A DNA stretch of 64,000 nucleotides from Xiphophorus maculatus (GCF_002775205.1 NC_036460.1:4379402-4443401); one strand, 5' to 3'; positions 13,396 to 35,000 are shown, numbered from the stretch's first letter. A program made the numbers and translations. The notes: a model not told the origin generated them from the letters alone.

Positions 13396-13920
13396 AATGA
13401 CAGTTCACTGTTGTAATGGAGGAAAAAATTAAATAATTTGTAATTCTAACACAAAAACTCACAGAGACACCAAACGTTCAGTGATTGATCATAATCGAGT
13501 GTCCAATAATATCCAATGGTCAAATGATGACATCACTTAGGCCACGCCCCCTGAGAACAGGAAGTGTCATGTTTTACTGTGAACGGTCGCTATCTTAGCC
13601 CTTTGACCTAATAAACATGAAACTGTGTCCAGAGACAGAAGACATGTTGGTGTGTTGTGGATCCAAGCCCTGACCGGCTGCGATGAAGCAGCTGGGTGTG
13701 GCGGCGTGGCGAAGTGACCTGTAACGCCGATGCCATACGTTTGCTTCTAGATTCCACATGTTTCGACCGAGCTGCACCAAACTTGGCCTGACTCATCCTG
13801 GTCTGATGCCTGACAATGCTATGTCATCATATTATGACGTCATCTAAGCCCCGCCCCCTCAGAATGAATTAGAGAGATCTTCTGTGTAATTACATAATAA
13901 ACAGTCCATGTTCGTTGTTT

Positions 13921-14005
13921 GTAGGGCAATGCTGCCCTCTGCTGCCCACTGAAATAGTTTCATTATTTCAGTAATTCGACACCAGAGGGCAGCATTGCCC
14001 TACGG
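13921..14005. mobile_element. Hairpin element copy 5
   Basis: Same shortened left arm as copies 1 and 4, inside the second half of the 610-bp tandem duplication. It spread by unit duplication rather than by a new transposition, since its flanks are also shared. Confidence 0.6.
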
Positions 14006-14448
14006 AATGAAAGTTCAATGTTGTAATGGAGGAAAAAATTAAATAATTAGTAATTCTAACACAAAAACTCACAGAGACACCAAACGTTCAGTGATTGATC
14101 ATAATCGAGTGTCCAATAATATCCAATGGTCAAATGATGACATCACTTAGGCCCCGCCCCCTCGGAACAGGAAGTGCTATTTTTTTACTTGGAAAGCTCT
14201 GTTTATGGCTCTCTTGACCTAATCAAGATGATTCGGATGATAAACTCTGTCAATGCTCGCTGCTGGCTGAACCGTGTGGGCGTGGCCAAATGGCGAATAT
14301 CAGTCCCTCGCCATATGCATACGTTTGGCTCTTATTCAGGCATAGATAATCCGATTGGCGCCAAACTGGATATGTATGACCTTTGTTCACCTCTAAAGAG
14401 CCCCACGGGTTTGAAATGTAATTTGGCTCCACTGCGCCCCCTAAGTTA

Positions 14449-14756
14449 ATACATGGGCTGTATCTCCTCGACGCATCGACCGATCTGCGCCAGATTTTTT
14501 GACAGTCGTCGGGGAGCGCTGCCGAACGCATTCACGCGTGTCGCCTGGTGGACGGGCGGGGAAAATGCGCGACAGCTTCTGCAGTGGCTGGCGGGCGGCG
14601 GTGCTGAAAACTGCGGCGGAGCTTCTGCGGTGGGGAGTTGGCTGCGGCTCTGGAAATTGTGCGAGACCTTCTGCGGTGGCTGGAACCCCCGCGGTGGCCA
14701 ATAGGCCGGAGCGGCGCTTGCTGCGAGGGCCGCCCGAGGCTGCTTGCAGCTTTAAT
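14449..14756. repeat. GC-rich module 6, right end of the array
   Basis: Last GC-rich module. The shared end 'GCTTGCAGCTTTAATT' is followed by unrelated T-rich single-copy DNA, so this marks the edge of the array. Confidence 0.75.
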
Positions 14757-16499
14757 TTACTTTACTTTTTCTTTCTTTTTTTGCTTATCATATGAACTTC
14801 ATAGAAGATTTTCAGCCATGTGACACAAGACTGGCTGTCAGATATTTCTCTGCCATTGTTTCCATTTCTACCTTACGTCTATTTTTACACCAGTGGGTTC
14901 TGGCCAGGGCTGCGGTAACTTCTTTCAGTTGCTAAGCATCATGTTTCTTTACTAATTCGCACTTTTTCACACAATGCCCAATGAAAACCTTCAGTTGAAA
15001 TGACAAAATCTAGTTTTTATTCATCTGTTTTAACTCTCTGTGCACCTGATCGCAGTTATCATTTGTGTATTTTTAAGAAAAAGGAACGCAAAGGTAACTG
15101 ATTGATTGTTATTTTTGGCTTTGAAGCTGTAATGCTGTGCAATGTTGTCAATGCATCCTCAAAGCGCGACCCTCCAACAAAGGCGGTGAGAGAAAAATGA
15201 CACTGTGTGAAATATTTAATCAGCGTAAACAGCTGCTATATGAAATTTGTAGAGTTTGTAGTCAAATATTGAATAAAAAATGCAAAAAAACCCAACAACC
15301 AACCTTTAAAAGAAAAAACAAAGCTGGTTTGAATTAAATACAATTAAAATGATGACACTGTTACAGTAAACAAAGGTGACTAACAGTTATAATGAAGGTC
15401 ATGGGGGTTAAAGGAGGATTTACAGGTCTGAACTGGTTTAGAGGGACTTAACTTTACACAGATGAGGTTTTAAATTAAAGCAGCATTTGTCTTCTCTACT
15501 GTCTAGTCAGAACTGATTTCTAATCCACTTTAGAAAAACATTATACCTTAAATATAAGGTATTCTGTGCATTCAGCATTGACTTTCATTGTTATATTAAC
15601 AACATCCAATTCTACTTTATCTTTAAGATAACCTCTGCCTCCATCTTTGATTTTAATAAGAAAAAAATATCTGTATAATTCTCTGCATTTTTTTGACTGA
15701 GCTTTTCCTCATTGTTACAAAAGTCAATATATCAGAACTTAATAACACATAGCAACATATACTAACTAATAACCATGAACATAAAACATACTGTATGTAA
15801 CATGGTAAGAAACACATCGAGTTAAAATCAAGTTTATAAATGAGCCACAAGGCTGAAAAACAAAAAGATAAAACATTTTAAAGTAAATGTAGCTTCTTTT
15901 TTTCAGATAAAACTAAGAATGTTTCCATAAAGCCCAAAAAGTATATAAAACGTAGAGTTTGTTACTGATAATGCGTCATGGCCTGCAGTTCCACTCTCCA
16001 CCGAAAGAGGGCGCTTACCCAGCCAGGTCAAGAGCCCGGCTCCGCGGTGTATCATGGGATACGGATCAGGTAAGCTCCTCCGATTCATCAGGTTGAACAT
16101 TACATTACGGAGTGAATACAGGAAGTAAACAGACAGAAATTTCAAAGTAAAAGCATATTGCATTGTTTTAACATTTTACTTTAAACATACTAAAATTATA
16201 TGTTGTTCTTTTTTAGATAAAAATGTTAGCTTGCCTGTAAAGAATTACTACAGCAAATGGAGCTACTGCAAATGCACACATTTTGTTTTCTGGTAAATAA
16301 TATAAATGGACACAGAGTACTTTCAATCTGAATTTGGACACCACTGTCCTAAACAATTTCCTGCCATTTGAGGGTGATATTTTGGTTCTTGCTCACTTAA
16401 ATTTTATATATTTGATCTGGATTACTTTTATTTGTTTGTGGTGAAGCTGGTTTATTTTGTAAGAATCCAGTTTGTGTAAATTAATTCCATTGAGCCTCC
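14757..16499. other. Intergenic, no gene recognised
   Basis: AT-rich, apparently single-copy DNA between the repeat array and the kinesin light chain gene. A short GC-richer patch near 15990-16080 (CCGAAAGAGGGCGC, CCGGCTCCGCGG) stands out but has no supported gene. Open frames are short with no recognisable domain. Confidence 0.5.
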
Positions 16500-16610
16500 T
16501 GCGCTCCTTGGACGTTTATTTTGAAGTGCTGAAGCGGAAGTGTCGTTTCTTCCAGCTCTAGCTTGATGCTGTTTGACAACAGGAGGAGCTGACAGCCGAA
16601 GAAGCGACAG
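16500..16610 (+). promoter_or_regulatory. Probable 5' UTR exon and promoter region of the kinesin light chain gene
   Basis: A locally GC-richer stretch with CGGAAGTG (ETS-type, typical of TATA-less promoters), ending in GAAGCGACAG followed by GTGAATG, a good splice donor. No in-frame coding is needed because exon 2 carries its own start codon. The first coding exon lies 2.2 kb downstream. The assignment is by position and donor only; another upstream exon is possible. Confidence 0.4.
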
Positions 16611-17385
16611 GTGAATGATTTACAACATCCAAATTTCACCTGTCCAGCACTTCATTATATTAATGAAACCAAAACCGATCCTGTTCGTCTGTTTGCGGCT
16701 TTGGGCCTCCAACTAAAATTAACATATTGTTGCCTAAAGAGTTGCCAAAAGGAGTAACCCGCTACGGAGGAGCCTTGATTAGCAGGTATGCTATAAATAA
16801 CTGTTATCGCCGAGCATTTGTTTATAGCTGTAAATGTGCTTATTTTTATATTTGTGTTAATTATGTAGCAGTTTTATCTGGCAGCAGCCGCTTTGCAGCG
16901 TCAAACGGAGGTTCTGTTTTGGCTGAAATCCGACACATTTAATTAATAAAACAACAAACGCGTCTGATGGCGTGACGCAGGTTTAATTATGTTGGCTTTT
17001 TAGCATAAATGCTCATCAATTCGCTTTTTTCCCCGATGTATGTGAGCTGAGGCCTGTTGCGCCGCCCACTGTAAACAAACAGTTACCGGGTCCTCCCATC
17101 CCTGCAGGTTTCACTGTTTAGCAACCACCATTTATGTTTCCTCTGAGTAATCTGCAGTCACTGTCTGCTCACCCCGTCCAGACGATTGGTTCAGGGATAA
17201 TAAGGACATGTTTATAACCCCTATGTTTATCTGTGGCACTACAGATAAATAGTCCTGCATGTTTTAAATGTTTCACTACAGCTGGTCAAAATACTTAAAT
17301 TATTTCTACACATTGAGTCAGTGTGATTCAGAAATAGAAAAACATCGAAAACAAGCAGGATATTGACTGTTATGGAAGAGAATCG

Positions 17386-17765
17386 GGGCCCCTCATGACT
17401 TTAATGGGAGAACAATGGTTTTAATGGGATAATCTGCAAAAGAAAACTCGTCTTAACTATTCTTAGAATTACAATTTTTAATCTAAGATTTATGGAAAAA
17501 GGCAGAATTGTGACTTTAATCTATAAATTCTGCTTTTAATCTGAGAATTTTGCACTAAAAAGACAGAATTCTGACTTGAATCTATTAATTCTGGTGAAAA
17601 GTGAGAATTCTTACTATATTCTGGATTTAATCTGATATTCTGTAAAGAAAACTCACTCGACTAATCTAAGAATTCTGACTTTGTTCTCTAAATTCTGCAA
17701 GAATTAAGATTTTAATCCAAGAATTCTGAATTGAACCTGAAAATTAAATTTTTTTCCAAAGATTC
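17386..17765. repeat. Degenerate AGAATTCTGACTTTAATCT repeat in klc intron 1
   Basis: Many imperfect copies of a roughly 20-30 bp phrase around AATTCTGACTTTAATCT run through this stretch. The same phrase occurs once in the loop of the palindrome at 26957-27053, which suggests a common simple-repeat source. Confidence 0.55.
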
Positions 17766-18839
17766 TTGATTACCGACTTGGCAGAACGCTGCCGCCGATG
17801 TTTGCATTAATATATACTGATGGTGTGCAGTTTATGGTTTTCTTTGGTTTGACTCCACCTGAGTACATCTGAAATCCAACACTTGTGAGAGTCACATTCT
17901 GTTGACTTTCTAACATCAAAGACATCAATGTGAACAAATGTGGAATAAAACACAATGAGCGTCTGCAGCGTAACGTTTGGCTGGGGAGTGGAAACAGGAA
18001 GAACCGGGTTAATGAAACAAAACGTTCTCCAGTTCTGGACATCAGAACCACAATCAGTGGAAAAACTAAAGAAAAGTACAGATTTCAACTTAAGACAAGG
18101 GAAAAAAGATTGCTGGTACCTTTAGTTTAATTTTTGTGGAAATTCAGTGTAAATGTTGCAGCAAAAAGATTGAAAAATTGTTCTTAATAATGCATTTTCT
18201 GTTAAAAGTGTATTTAAAAATACTAACTGGTTCCTGTAACTTTCTAAAGTAAAGTTAAAGTCAATAAGAGCTTTTATGGAAGTCCAGTGCTGAGTTGTGT
18301 CAACCAACCAGTAAAAGTCAAATGAAGATTTCAGGTCTTCTGTCTTGTTTTCATCAGTCGTCAGTTTTTACTATTTTCATTTGACTGTTATTGAGTTGTT
18401 CCCTCTTTCTTTCCTCCGGTTTGTTTCCATCAATTCTACAATTTCCTTTGTTCTCCACTTGTGAATGAGTCAAAGTTTGAAATCAGTTAAAACAAATCTT
18501 AATTTTTGGAATGATATATTTTTTTTCTCTTCACTAAAAGCTTTTAAAAGAATTTGTCCAAACTCATTCAGAGAAACATTCATATTTTTTTATTAATCAA
18601 GGTAGAAGAGGAAGTTGTTTTTGTTATTTTTGTGCAGCATAATGCAGAAGTTGTGTTTAGTTTCTGTCAGCTGTGAACCATGTTATTGTTGTTATTGTCG
18701 GCAGCTCAATGCAATTCAATATTTCCTCTTATTTTTTGATAGCAGCAATTCCACTTCGTTCTCCTTTTTGCTGTTTTAACCCTCTTTCTGCTGTTCTCAG
18801 GTCAGTCACAGGTAGAGCAGCATCATCGAAGCAGGAAGC

Positions 18840-29064
<10,225 letters not shown>

Positions 29065-29598
29065 CACACACATAACACAAATCATTTAAATACAAGAAAA
29101 ACTGATGGATTGTTTAAAAACTGGACTCAAAAATGCTGCTGTGAATCAGCATCAAGAGGATTCCCCATCATGAGTCTCCGAAAGATGGTCGCTGCAAAGT
29201 GGGGGTCAAAGGTCAAATTTGACTATAGCAGAGTTATCCTGACCAGCAACAAGGTTTAAGTCTGTCTGCAACATTTCCTTTACTTGCTCCTGTTTTCTTA
29301 ATTGTGAGAATCAAGTTTAACAATTTTTAACGCTAAATCTTAAAAACAAAACAAAATAATCTATTTATTCTTTTTACAACCAAGAAAAAATCTAAAAATC
29401 TCAAATAGTTTCATTATAAACGTTCATCAAAAAGAAAAAAAGTAAAAATTGTGTTTATAAAGTAGGTTTTTATTAACTTTAACATATCTATCAATTATAA
29501 AGTTATTTTTTTATCTTCGATTTGGGATCAAAATTGCAACATTTGTTCCATTTCCAGCTGCTGAGTTACTTTTTCAAACTGCACTGAATCAAATCCTT
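29065..29598 (+). other. klc 3' UTR / 3' flank
   Basis: AT-rich sequence directly after the klc stop codon, with no reading frame. It is shared with copy 2 (55782-56310). No clear AATAAA is visible before the LINE at 29600, so the true poly(A) site is not fixed. Confidence 0.5.
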
Positions 29599-29798
29599 TC
29601 AATCAATCAACCAAATTTTATTTGTATAGCACATTTCAGCAGCAAGGCATTTCTAGGTGCTTTACATCATTACAAACACAGAATCACAATGCAATATAGA
29701 ATCAATCATTAAGTCAAATTCCATCAATAAATTTGTAATTGATTACGTTTCAAATACAATTCTAAACAGGTGGATTTTTAGTTGAGATTTAAAAGAAG

Positions 29799-30338
29799 TC
29801 AGTGTTTCAGCTGTTTTACAGTTTTCTGGAAGTTTGTTCCAAATTCGTGGTGCATAGATGGTGAAAGCTGCTTCTCCTCGTTTGGTTCTGGTTCTGGGGA
29901 TGCAGAGCAGAACCAGAACCAGAACCTGAGAGGTCTGGAAGGTTCATACAACAACAGCAGATCTTTAATGTATTGTGGTGCTAAGCCGTTCAGTGATTTA
30001 TAAACTAACAACAGTATTTTAAAGTCTATTCTTTGAGCTACAGGGAGCCAGTGGAGAGACTTTAAAACTGGTGTTATGTGCTCTACCTTCCTGGTTTTAG
30101 TCAGAACGCCAGCAGCAGCATTCTGGATCAGCTGCAGCTGTTTGATTGATTTGTTGGACAGACCTGTGAAGACGCTGTTGCAATAATCAATACGACTGAA
30201 GATGAACGCATGGATGAGTTTCTCTGGATCTGGCTGAGACATTAGTCCTTTAATCCTGGAAATGTTCTTCAGGTGATAGAAGGCCGACTTTGTAACTGTC
30301 TTTATGTGGCTCTGGAGGTTCAGGTCAGAGTCCATCAC
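29799..30338 (-). pseudogene. Rex1-like LINE polymerase, C-terminal part
   Basis: Conserved C-terminal LINE polymerase region: DSDLNLQSHIKTVTKSAFYH, SRIDYCNSVFTGLSNKSIKQ, LQLIQNAAAGVLTKTRK, ITPVLKSLHWLPVAQRIDFK. This order is characteristic of Rex1/L2-type fish LINEs. It is separated from the RT core by the solo LTR and by stops, so it is non-functional. Confidence 0.8.
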
Positions 30339-30394
30339 TACTCCCAGGTTTCGGGCTGATCGCTGGTTTTCAGTTGTAATAACTGAAGCTGTGC

Positions 30395-30452
30395 ATTGAC
30401 TCTAGATCTATAACTCTAGATCTATAACTCTAGATCTATAACTCTAGATCGT
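30395..30452. repeat. 17-bp tandem repeat within the LINE
   Basis: CTCTAGATCTATAA repeated about three and a half times within the antisense LINE, a local slippage expansion. Confidence 0.8.
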
Positions 30453-30520
30453 TCCTCTTTAGGTCCAAAAATAATAACTTCAGTTTTGTTTCTGTTCAGC
30501 TGGAGAAAGTTTTGGCACAT

Positions 30521-31114
30521 TGTCAGGTCTAAATACCTATTAAACAAAACACAGGAAAGACAAGAGAGTTAGATTCTTTGTTTCTCGCGAGGAGAGCAGA
30601 CAGAGATGTGCTTTCAGTTACAAATCTCCAACCGCTCTGAAAAACACATCTCCCGCTCCTCTATTTTATTGATTTCAGGATCCCTGCCACACGGGGCGCT
30701 GCAACTCTATGGGGTGGGGTCAAAGCATTCATCACATGGTTGCAGCGCTAATAACATTCACTAGTCTAGACACATGTTATCTATACTCTAAATCTTTCTT
30801 GCTCCAGGCACGGTGTGGAATAAGACACGTTGCATAGCTTCAAAGCAACGGCTTTGTATCACAAAGCAGCACAGAGCAGAGTTTATTGTCAGGCTTGTAA
30901 AACTCTGCTGGGAGCAATTAACACTTCCGTCTCTCGTAGGAAGTCCTGCAGGGCAACAGCTGCTGAGAGTAGCTGTCACCTCTCTCTTCCAAGGAAGGAT
31001 TTAAGAAGGAATCAGAATTAAATCAACATACAGAAACATTATCTAAATGTAACTACAAAAGCTACATGATACAACAAATATTTGATAATTACTAATAATA
31101 CAATTTACCTAACA
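30521..31114. mobile_element. Solo LTR (594 bp) with 5-bp target duplication CACAT
   Basis: Begins TGTCAGG and ends CCTAACA (inverted ends, TG...CA rule), flanked by CACAT at 30516-30520 and 31115-31119. Removing it rejoins LINE sequence on both sides. TTTATT near 30880 would be AATAAA on the minus strand, so the LTR is probably antisense. It has no internal genes, as expected after LTR-LTR recombination. Confidence 0.8.
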
Positions 31115-31165
31115 CACATCCACACATTTATCTGTTCTAAGCATCTGTTCAGTGATTGGATGGGG

Positions 31166-31648
31166 TCAAAGGTCACCTGGTGACATCGTAATGTAGAGCT
31201 GTGTGTCATCTGCATAGTTATGGTAGCTAATATTATTTCCTGCTATAACCTGAGCTAGTGGGAGCATATAAATATTGAATAAAAGGGGTCCTAGGATGGA
31301 ACCTTGGGGTACCCCACATGTGACCTTTGACCTCTTTGATGAAAAGTTTTCAATTGAAACAAAGAAATCCCTGTTCTTTATGTAGGATTTAAACCAGTTA
31401 AGCACTGGACCGGAGAGTCCGACCCAACTCTCCAGTCGATTCAGTAATATGTCATGGTCAACAGTGTCAAAAGCTGCACTGAGATCCAACAGAACCAGCA
31501 CTGTGGTTCTGCCACAGTCTGTATTTATATGGATGTCATTGAACACTTTTACGAGGGCGGTCTCTGTGCTGTGGTAACCATGGAAACCAGACTGGAAGGA
31601 GTCAAAGAGGTTGGTTATAGTTAGGAAGCTAGTTAATTGTTTACACAC
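31166..31648 (-). pseudogene. Rex1-like LINE reverse transcriptase core
   Basis: Contains RT motifs in order: FQSGFHGYHSTETALVKVFN, VLLDLSAAFDTVDHDILLNR (motif A), CGVPQGSILGPLLFNIYMLP (motif B) and YHNYADDTQLYI (motif C, YADD). It ends without the rest of the enzyme because the solo LTR intervenes. Confidence 0.85.
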
Positions 31649-31675
31649 AGCTTTTTCAATAACTTTGCTGATGAA

Positions 31676-32053
31676 TCAGAGGTCAGAGGTCGGCCTGTAA
31701 TTCTGCATTAGTGATTTGTCCAGATTGTTCTTTTTTATAAGTGGTTTGATTACTGCTGTTTTCAAAGCCTGGGGGAAAACGCCTGATGAGAGCGATGAGT
31801 TTACTATTTGGATCAGATCAGCAGCAATAACAGGCAGGACGTTCTTAAAGAAATGTGAGGGTAAAACATCCAGACAGCAGGAACTGCAGCTTAGTTGACT
31901 TATAATTTCCTGTAGGGTTTTATAATTAAGTAGTTGGAATTTGAAAAACCTATTCCCCTCCTGGCCCGTGGGGGCGCTGCACCAACAACCACTGAAGGAA
32001 ACAACATAAAAACCTCTGCAGAAGACACTGAGCGCAACTTTACATTTCTTCAT
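31676..32053 (-). pseudogene. Rex1-like LINE polymerase, N-terminal RT piece
   Basis: C-terminal half gives SSCCLDVLPSHFFKNVLP, SLSSGVFPQALKTAVIKPLI and NYRPTSDL, the RT domain 0/1 region. A stop separates it from the core. No endonuclease is seen upstream, so the copy is 5'-truncated. Confidence 0.75.
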
Positions 32054-32060
32054 GAAATGT

Positions 32061-34229
32061 AAACAGAGATGGAGTAGCGTCAGATTTTAGAGGTTGGAGG
32101 ATTTTTCTTATTTTTGGCTAAAGACCACGAGCCGTTTCTCATGGTAGCGCTAGGCTAGCATGTTTGTTTTGCTTGTATTTACCCAGAATGCCCTGCACTG
32201 TAGACTACTTATTAGGCAAGCAAACTAGAGTTCAATTAAAGTGGACCAAACAGGACTGGTGTAAATGTATGACATTGTATTTTGGCCGTTGATTAAAAAA
32301 AGAAAAATAAATTTCTGCCACAAACCTGAACATTTTCTAGGAGAAAAAGTCAATCTGTGAGTTTGAAAAGTCAAAAATTTGCAAAGGAAAAATTGAAATC
32401 CTGAAATTAATCTCAGAAATTTTCTAGAAAACATCTTGGAAAGAAACAATTTTCACAGTTTGAAGCCAAAATTTCCACGATTATTTAAAAGTTCTGGATT
32501 TTTTTGGTCTAAATTTAATTATTTTTTGTCTTTCTATCTACAACAGCCTTAGTATGCTGCCACATAAATGGACCTTAGTTTGAAACTACATAATAGATTC
32601 AACTGGCAACAGAAATCTGACAGATTAGGAGAATTTTTAACAAAAGGATAATTTTTAAATTAGGTTAAACACTAAGATGGTTTCTCTCTTGTTGAGTCAA
32701 TTTCTGCTTTAATAGATTAAATTAGATTAAATTTGACGAGCCCTGACTCAGGTCCTGCCCTTTTTACCAAATAGAAAAAGTGATTTACAGATTCTTTCTC
32801 TACACAAATAAAACAACTTTACTGCATTTCTATTAACATTTTGCAGGTTTTATTTGTAAAACACTAAAACGTTTTTTACACAGCTGGTTAATCGTTTCTA
32901 GCAGGAATGAACATTTGAAAAAGTTTATAAAATTGTAGCTTTATTGTCTGTTTTAGTGAAGTATTTAAAGTTTAAAGGTCAAACATGTTTTTGTTAAAGA
33001 TGGAAGTTTCTGCACTCCATGTTCTGATTGTCAGATTTCTTTTTATATGAATGATTGTATATTTGCTGTGTTAAATCACCGCTGTTTGTTTGGGGAGTTG
33101 AAGTTATACTGTTAGTTACCATAGAAACCGTATTTAAAAATAAAACACATTTAGAGTTAAAACTGAAGAAGTTTACTCTGGTTTAGAGGAATGTTTGTGT
33201 TTTATATCTGCAGATTTGTACAAAGTTTAATAGGATTAAAAAGAATTTAAACCATGACATGAAGTTTTTTGGTGTTTTTTGTGTTTACTGATGATGTTAT
33301 TTTTAAAAATCAGCTTCAAAAGCAAATATTTTGCTTTGTGCTGTTGCTTTTCTTCTGCAGAGCATCAATGCCCCTCCCCCACCTAATGCTGCAAGTCAGC
33401 TGACTGCAATGAAGTTTTCCAGGTTGACTGATTGGAAAAACTTCCACCAAAAGGAGAAAAATGTCTTTTCTTTTGTGTTTAACTTAGCTTTAGTGCTAAG
33501 CTAAAAATTAGCTCAACTAATAGATTAGTGGAATTTGCTGCTAATTATGACAGAAAAGAATAAAAATTTAACTCAGAAGTTCTAGTTTAATCTGTTGGGG
33601 GATTTTGAAGTCAGTGACTTTTTGCTTAGTGACGGATATTTCATCATTCAGTACATTGAGTCAGCCAACGCAGACGGAAACTGTGATACTATCCCAAGAT
33701 GATAATCAGGCAAAAAAAATATGTGTTAAGAAAAACTGTGAAGGTAGAAATGAATTTAGTGCAAAGCAGCAAATAGTCATGGTTTCTATGTCAAAAAACC
33801 TGATGACTTATTAAAAATGCACCACAGAAGCCCGACCCGACTGTCAAACAGGTAACTTTGGTCCAACCGGGCTCATATTTTGGGTCAGAACCTCAGAGGT
33901 TCAGCTAATATTTTAGATTTCCATGTCTCTTCATTCATTGTTTTATGATATAAATGCATGTTGCTGCAGCAACATAAAGGGGCTGGTAGTGTTTAATATT
34001 CTAAATAATAAATGTTTTGAGTTAAATGGGCCTAAAATATCTCAGCTCTTTGAAATAAACAACTTTTTCCAGTTGAAGATCTAAAGTTTAGATTTACCCT
34101 GAAAAACCTGGTTATGTTGCAACAAAGCTGATAATGTTGCTGAAGCTTCAATCCAGATTAGCATCACTCAGCATGCTCACGCCAGCACACAGAGGCTGAA
34201 CTACATGCAATTGGAAATAATTACAAAAT
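32061..34229. other. Intergenic segment between klc and receptor gene A
   Basis: AT-rich. From 32460 on it is shared with copy 2 (56330-58094) at high similarity by eye. Both copies keep an exon-like stretch near 33361-33421 (CTTCTGCAG acceptor, a proline-rich frame, then CCAG|GTTGAC). 32061-32459 is absent from copy 2 and has no recognised content. Confidence 0.5.
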
Positions 34230-34584
34230 GGGGCTGCACAGTGGCGCAGGGGGTAGCACTGTTGTCTTGCAGCCAGAAGGTCCTGGGTTCGATTCCCGCG
34301 CTGCATGGAGTTTGCATGTTCTCCCTGTGCATGCGTGTTTTCTCTCCCGGTACTCCGGCTTCCTCCCACAGTCCACAAACATGACTGTCATGTTAATTGG
34401 TCTCTCTAAATTCTCCCTAGGTGTGAGTGTGAGTGTGTCCTGTATGTCTCTGTGTTGCCCTGCGACAGACGGGTGACCTGTCCAGGGTGACCCCCGCCTC
34501 TAGCCCGAAACGTAGCTGGAGATAGACACCGGCAATCCTCCCTACACCATTAGGGACAAAGGGTGAACAGAAAATGGATGGATG
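34230..34584 (+). mobile_element. tRNA-derived V-SINE (DANA-like), copy 1
   Basis: tRNA-like head with an A-box region (GTGGCGCAGGGGGTAGCAC) and B-box GGTTCGATTCC at 34286-34296. It is followed by the conserved central part 'GAGTTTGCATGTTCTCCCTG' and 'CTCCGGCTTCCTCCCACAGT', and ends with (ATGG)n. This layout matches fish V-SINEs such as DANA. It is present in both duplication copies, so it is older than the duplication. Confidence 0.85.
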
Positions 34585-35000
34585 TTCCAGATTTATAATC
34601 TGAAGATGTTCTATCAATCCTCCTGGAGGACAAACTGAAAACTTCTGCTTCTTTCTCCTACTGCTCTCCATCCTTGAATGTCTGCAGTTTTTGCTGACAT
34701 TAAGTTTATGTTCTCTCTCTGTTTCTTCTCTTCATAGCAGCTACACCTGGGCTCATTTCTGTTTAGCTGTGACCCCTTCCTGGAGGGAAGCTGAGCTACT
34801 GCTGCCAACAACATCAGGTTCCCCTTCAGTGGATCACACACCTGGATCCACTCCGGCCACATGCAGAACAAAGACTGAACTAAACACAGGAACAACAGAG
34901 ACTGGTGAAACCCCTGAATCCCAGTAGGCCCAGTATGAACCCATCTTCATGATGAGCTGCTAGGAAGGAGGCGTTGTCTCTGAAAGCAGCCAAAGACCTG

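Larger units (their letters stand above)
12950..14170 (+). repeat. Recent 610-bp tandem duplication inside the array
   Basis: The segment from about 12950 to 13560 is repeated almost exactly at 13560-14170. The two hairpin elements inside start at 13311 and 13921, exactly 610 bp apart. The second copy matches the unit near 2250-2850 even more closely in its hairpin flank (GAATGAAAGTTCAATG). The near-identity marks this as one of the youngest duplications in the array. Confidence 0.8.
1..14756. repeat. Higher-order tandem array of an unclassified teleost repeat
   Basis: The whole segment is built from recurring blocks. One block starts with a CRE/GC-box/ETS cluster and a stretch around 'GGAAAGCTCCGTTTATGGC'. 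A GC-rich module of about 300 bp follows, then a T-rich 'TTTTTGGGGGCTTTATC' stretch. After these come one or more roughly 780-bp subunits holding 'AACAGGAAGTCGGCCATTTT', 'GAACTCCTCCTAGGGATTTC' and 'CTGTGAACGGTCGC'. GC modules begin near 415, 3129, 5721, 8165, 11237 and 14449, so the higher-order period varies from about 2.4 to 3.2 kb. Open frames recur in every unit on both strands only because the DNA is repeated; none resembles a known protein. Similar phrases are common in percomorph genomes as unclassified repeats (general knowledge). The left edge lies outside the window; the right edge is sharp, at the end of the sixth GC module. Confidence 0.85.
29600..32060 (-). mobile_element. 5'-truncated Rex1-like LINE, antisense, absent from copy 2
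   Basis: The 3' terminus lies at the left: (TTGA)n-type tail 'CAATCAATCAACCAAATTT' and the conserved 'GCACATTTCAGCAGCAAGGC'. Reverse-strand frames give the LINE polymerase in three pieces (see separate entries). The element is interrupted by a solo LTR at 30521-31114. The corresponding point in copy 2 is near 56315, where 'GAATCAAACC' passes directly to shared sequence. No clean target duplication is visible, so a loss in copy 2 with altered ends is possible. Confidence 0.75.

Noticed and set aside
1-14756. CRISPR-like array because of regular repeats
   Set aside because: Units are hundreds of bases to kilobases, spacers are not unique, and the DNA is vertebrate.
49-14823. Dozens of open frames of 60-150 codons in the left array, several recurring in all units (for example 407-658, 3133-3384, 11241-11492)
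   Set aside because: They recur because the DNA is repeated, overlap on both strands, have no known domain, and end with the module borders.
34691-34927. 78-codon frame identical in both duplication copies (34691-34927 and 58573-58809)
   Set aside because: It lies upstream of the receptor start, has no domain, and the surrounding non-coding DNA is equally conserved by recent duplication.
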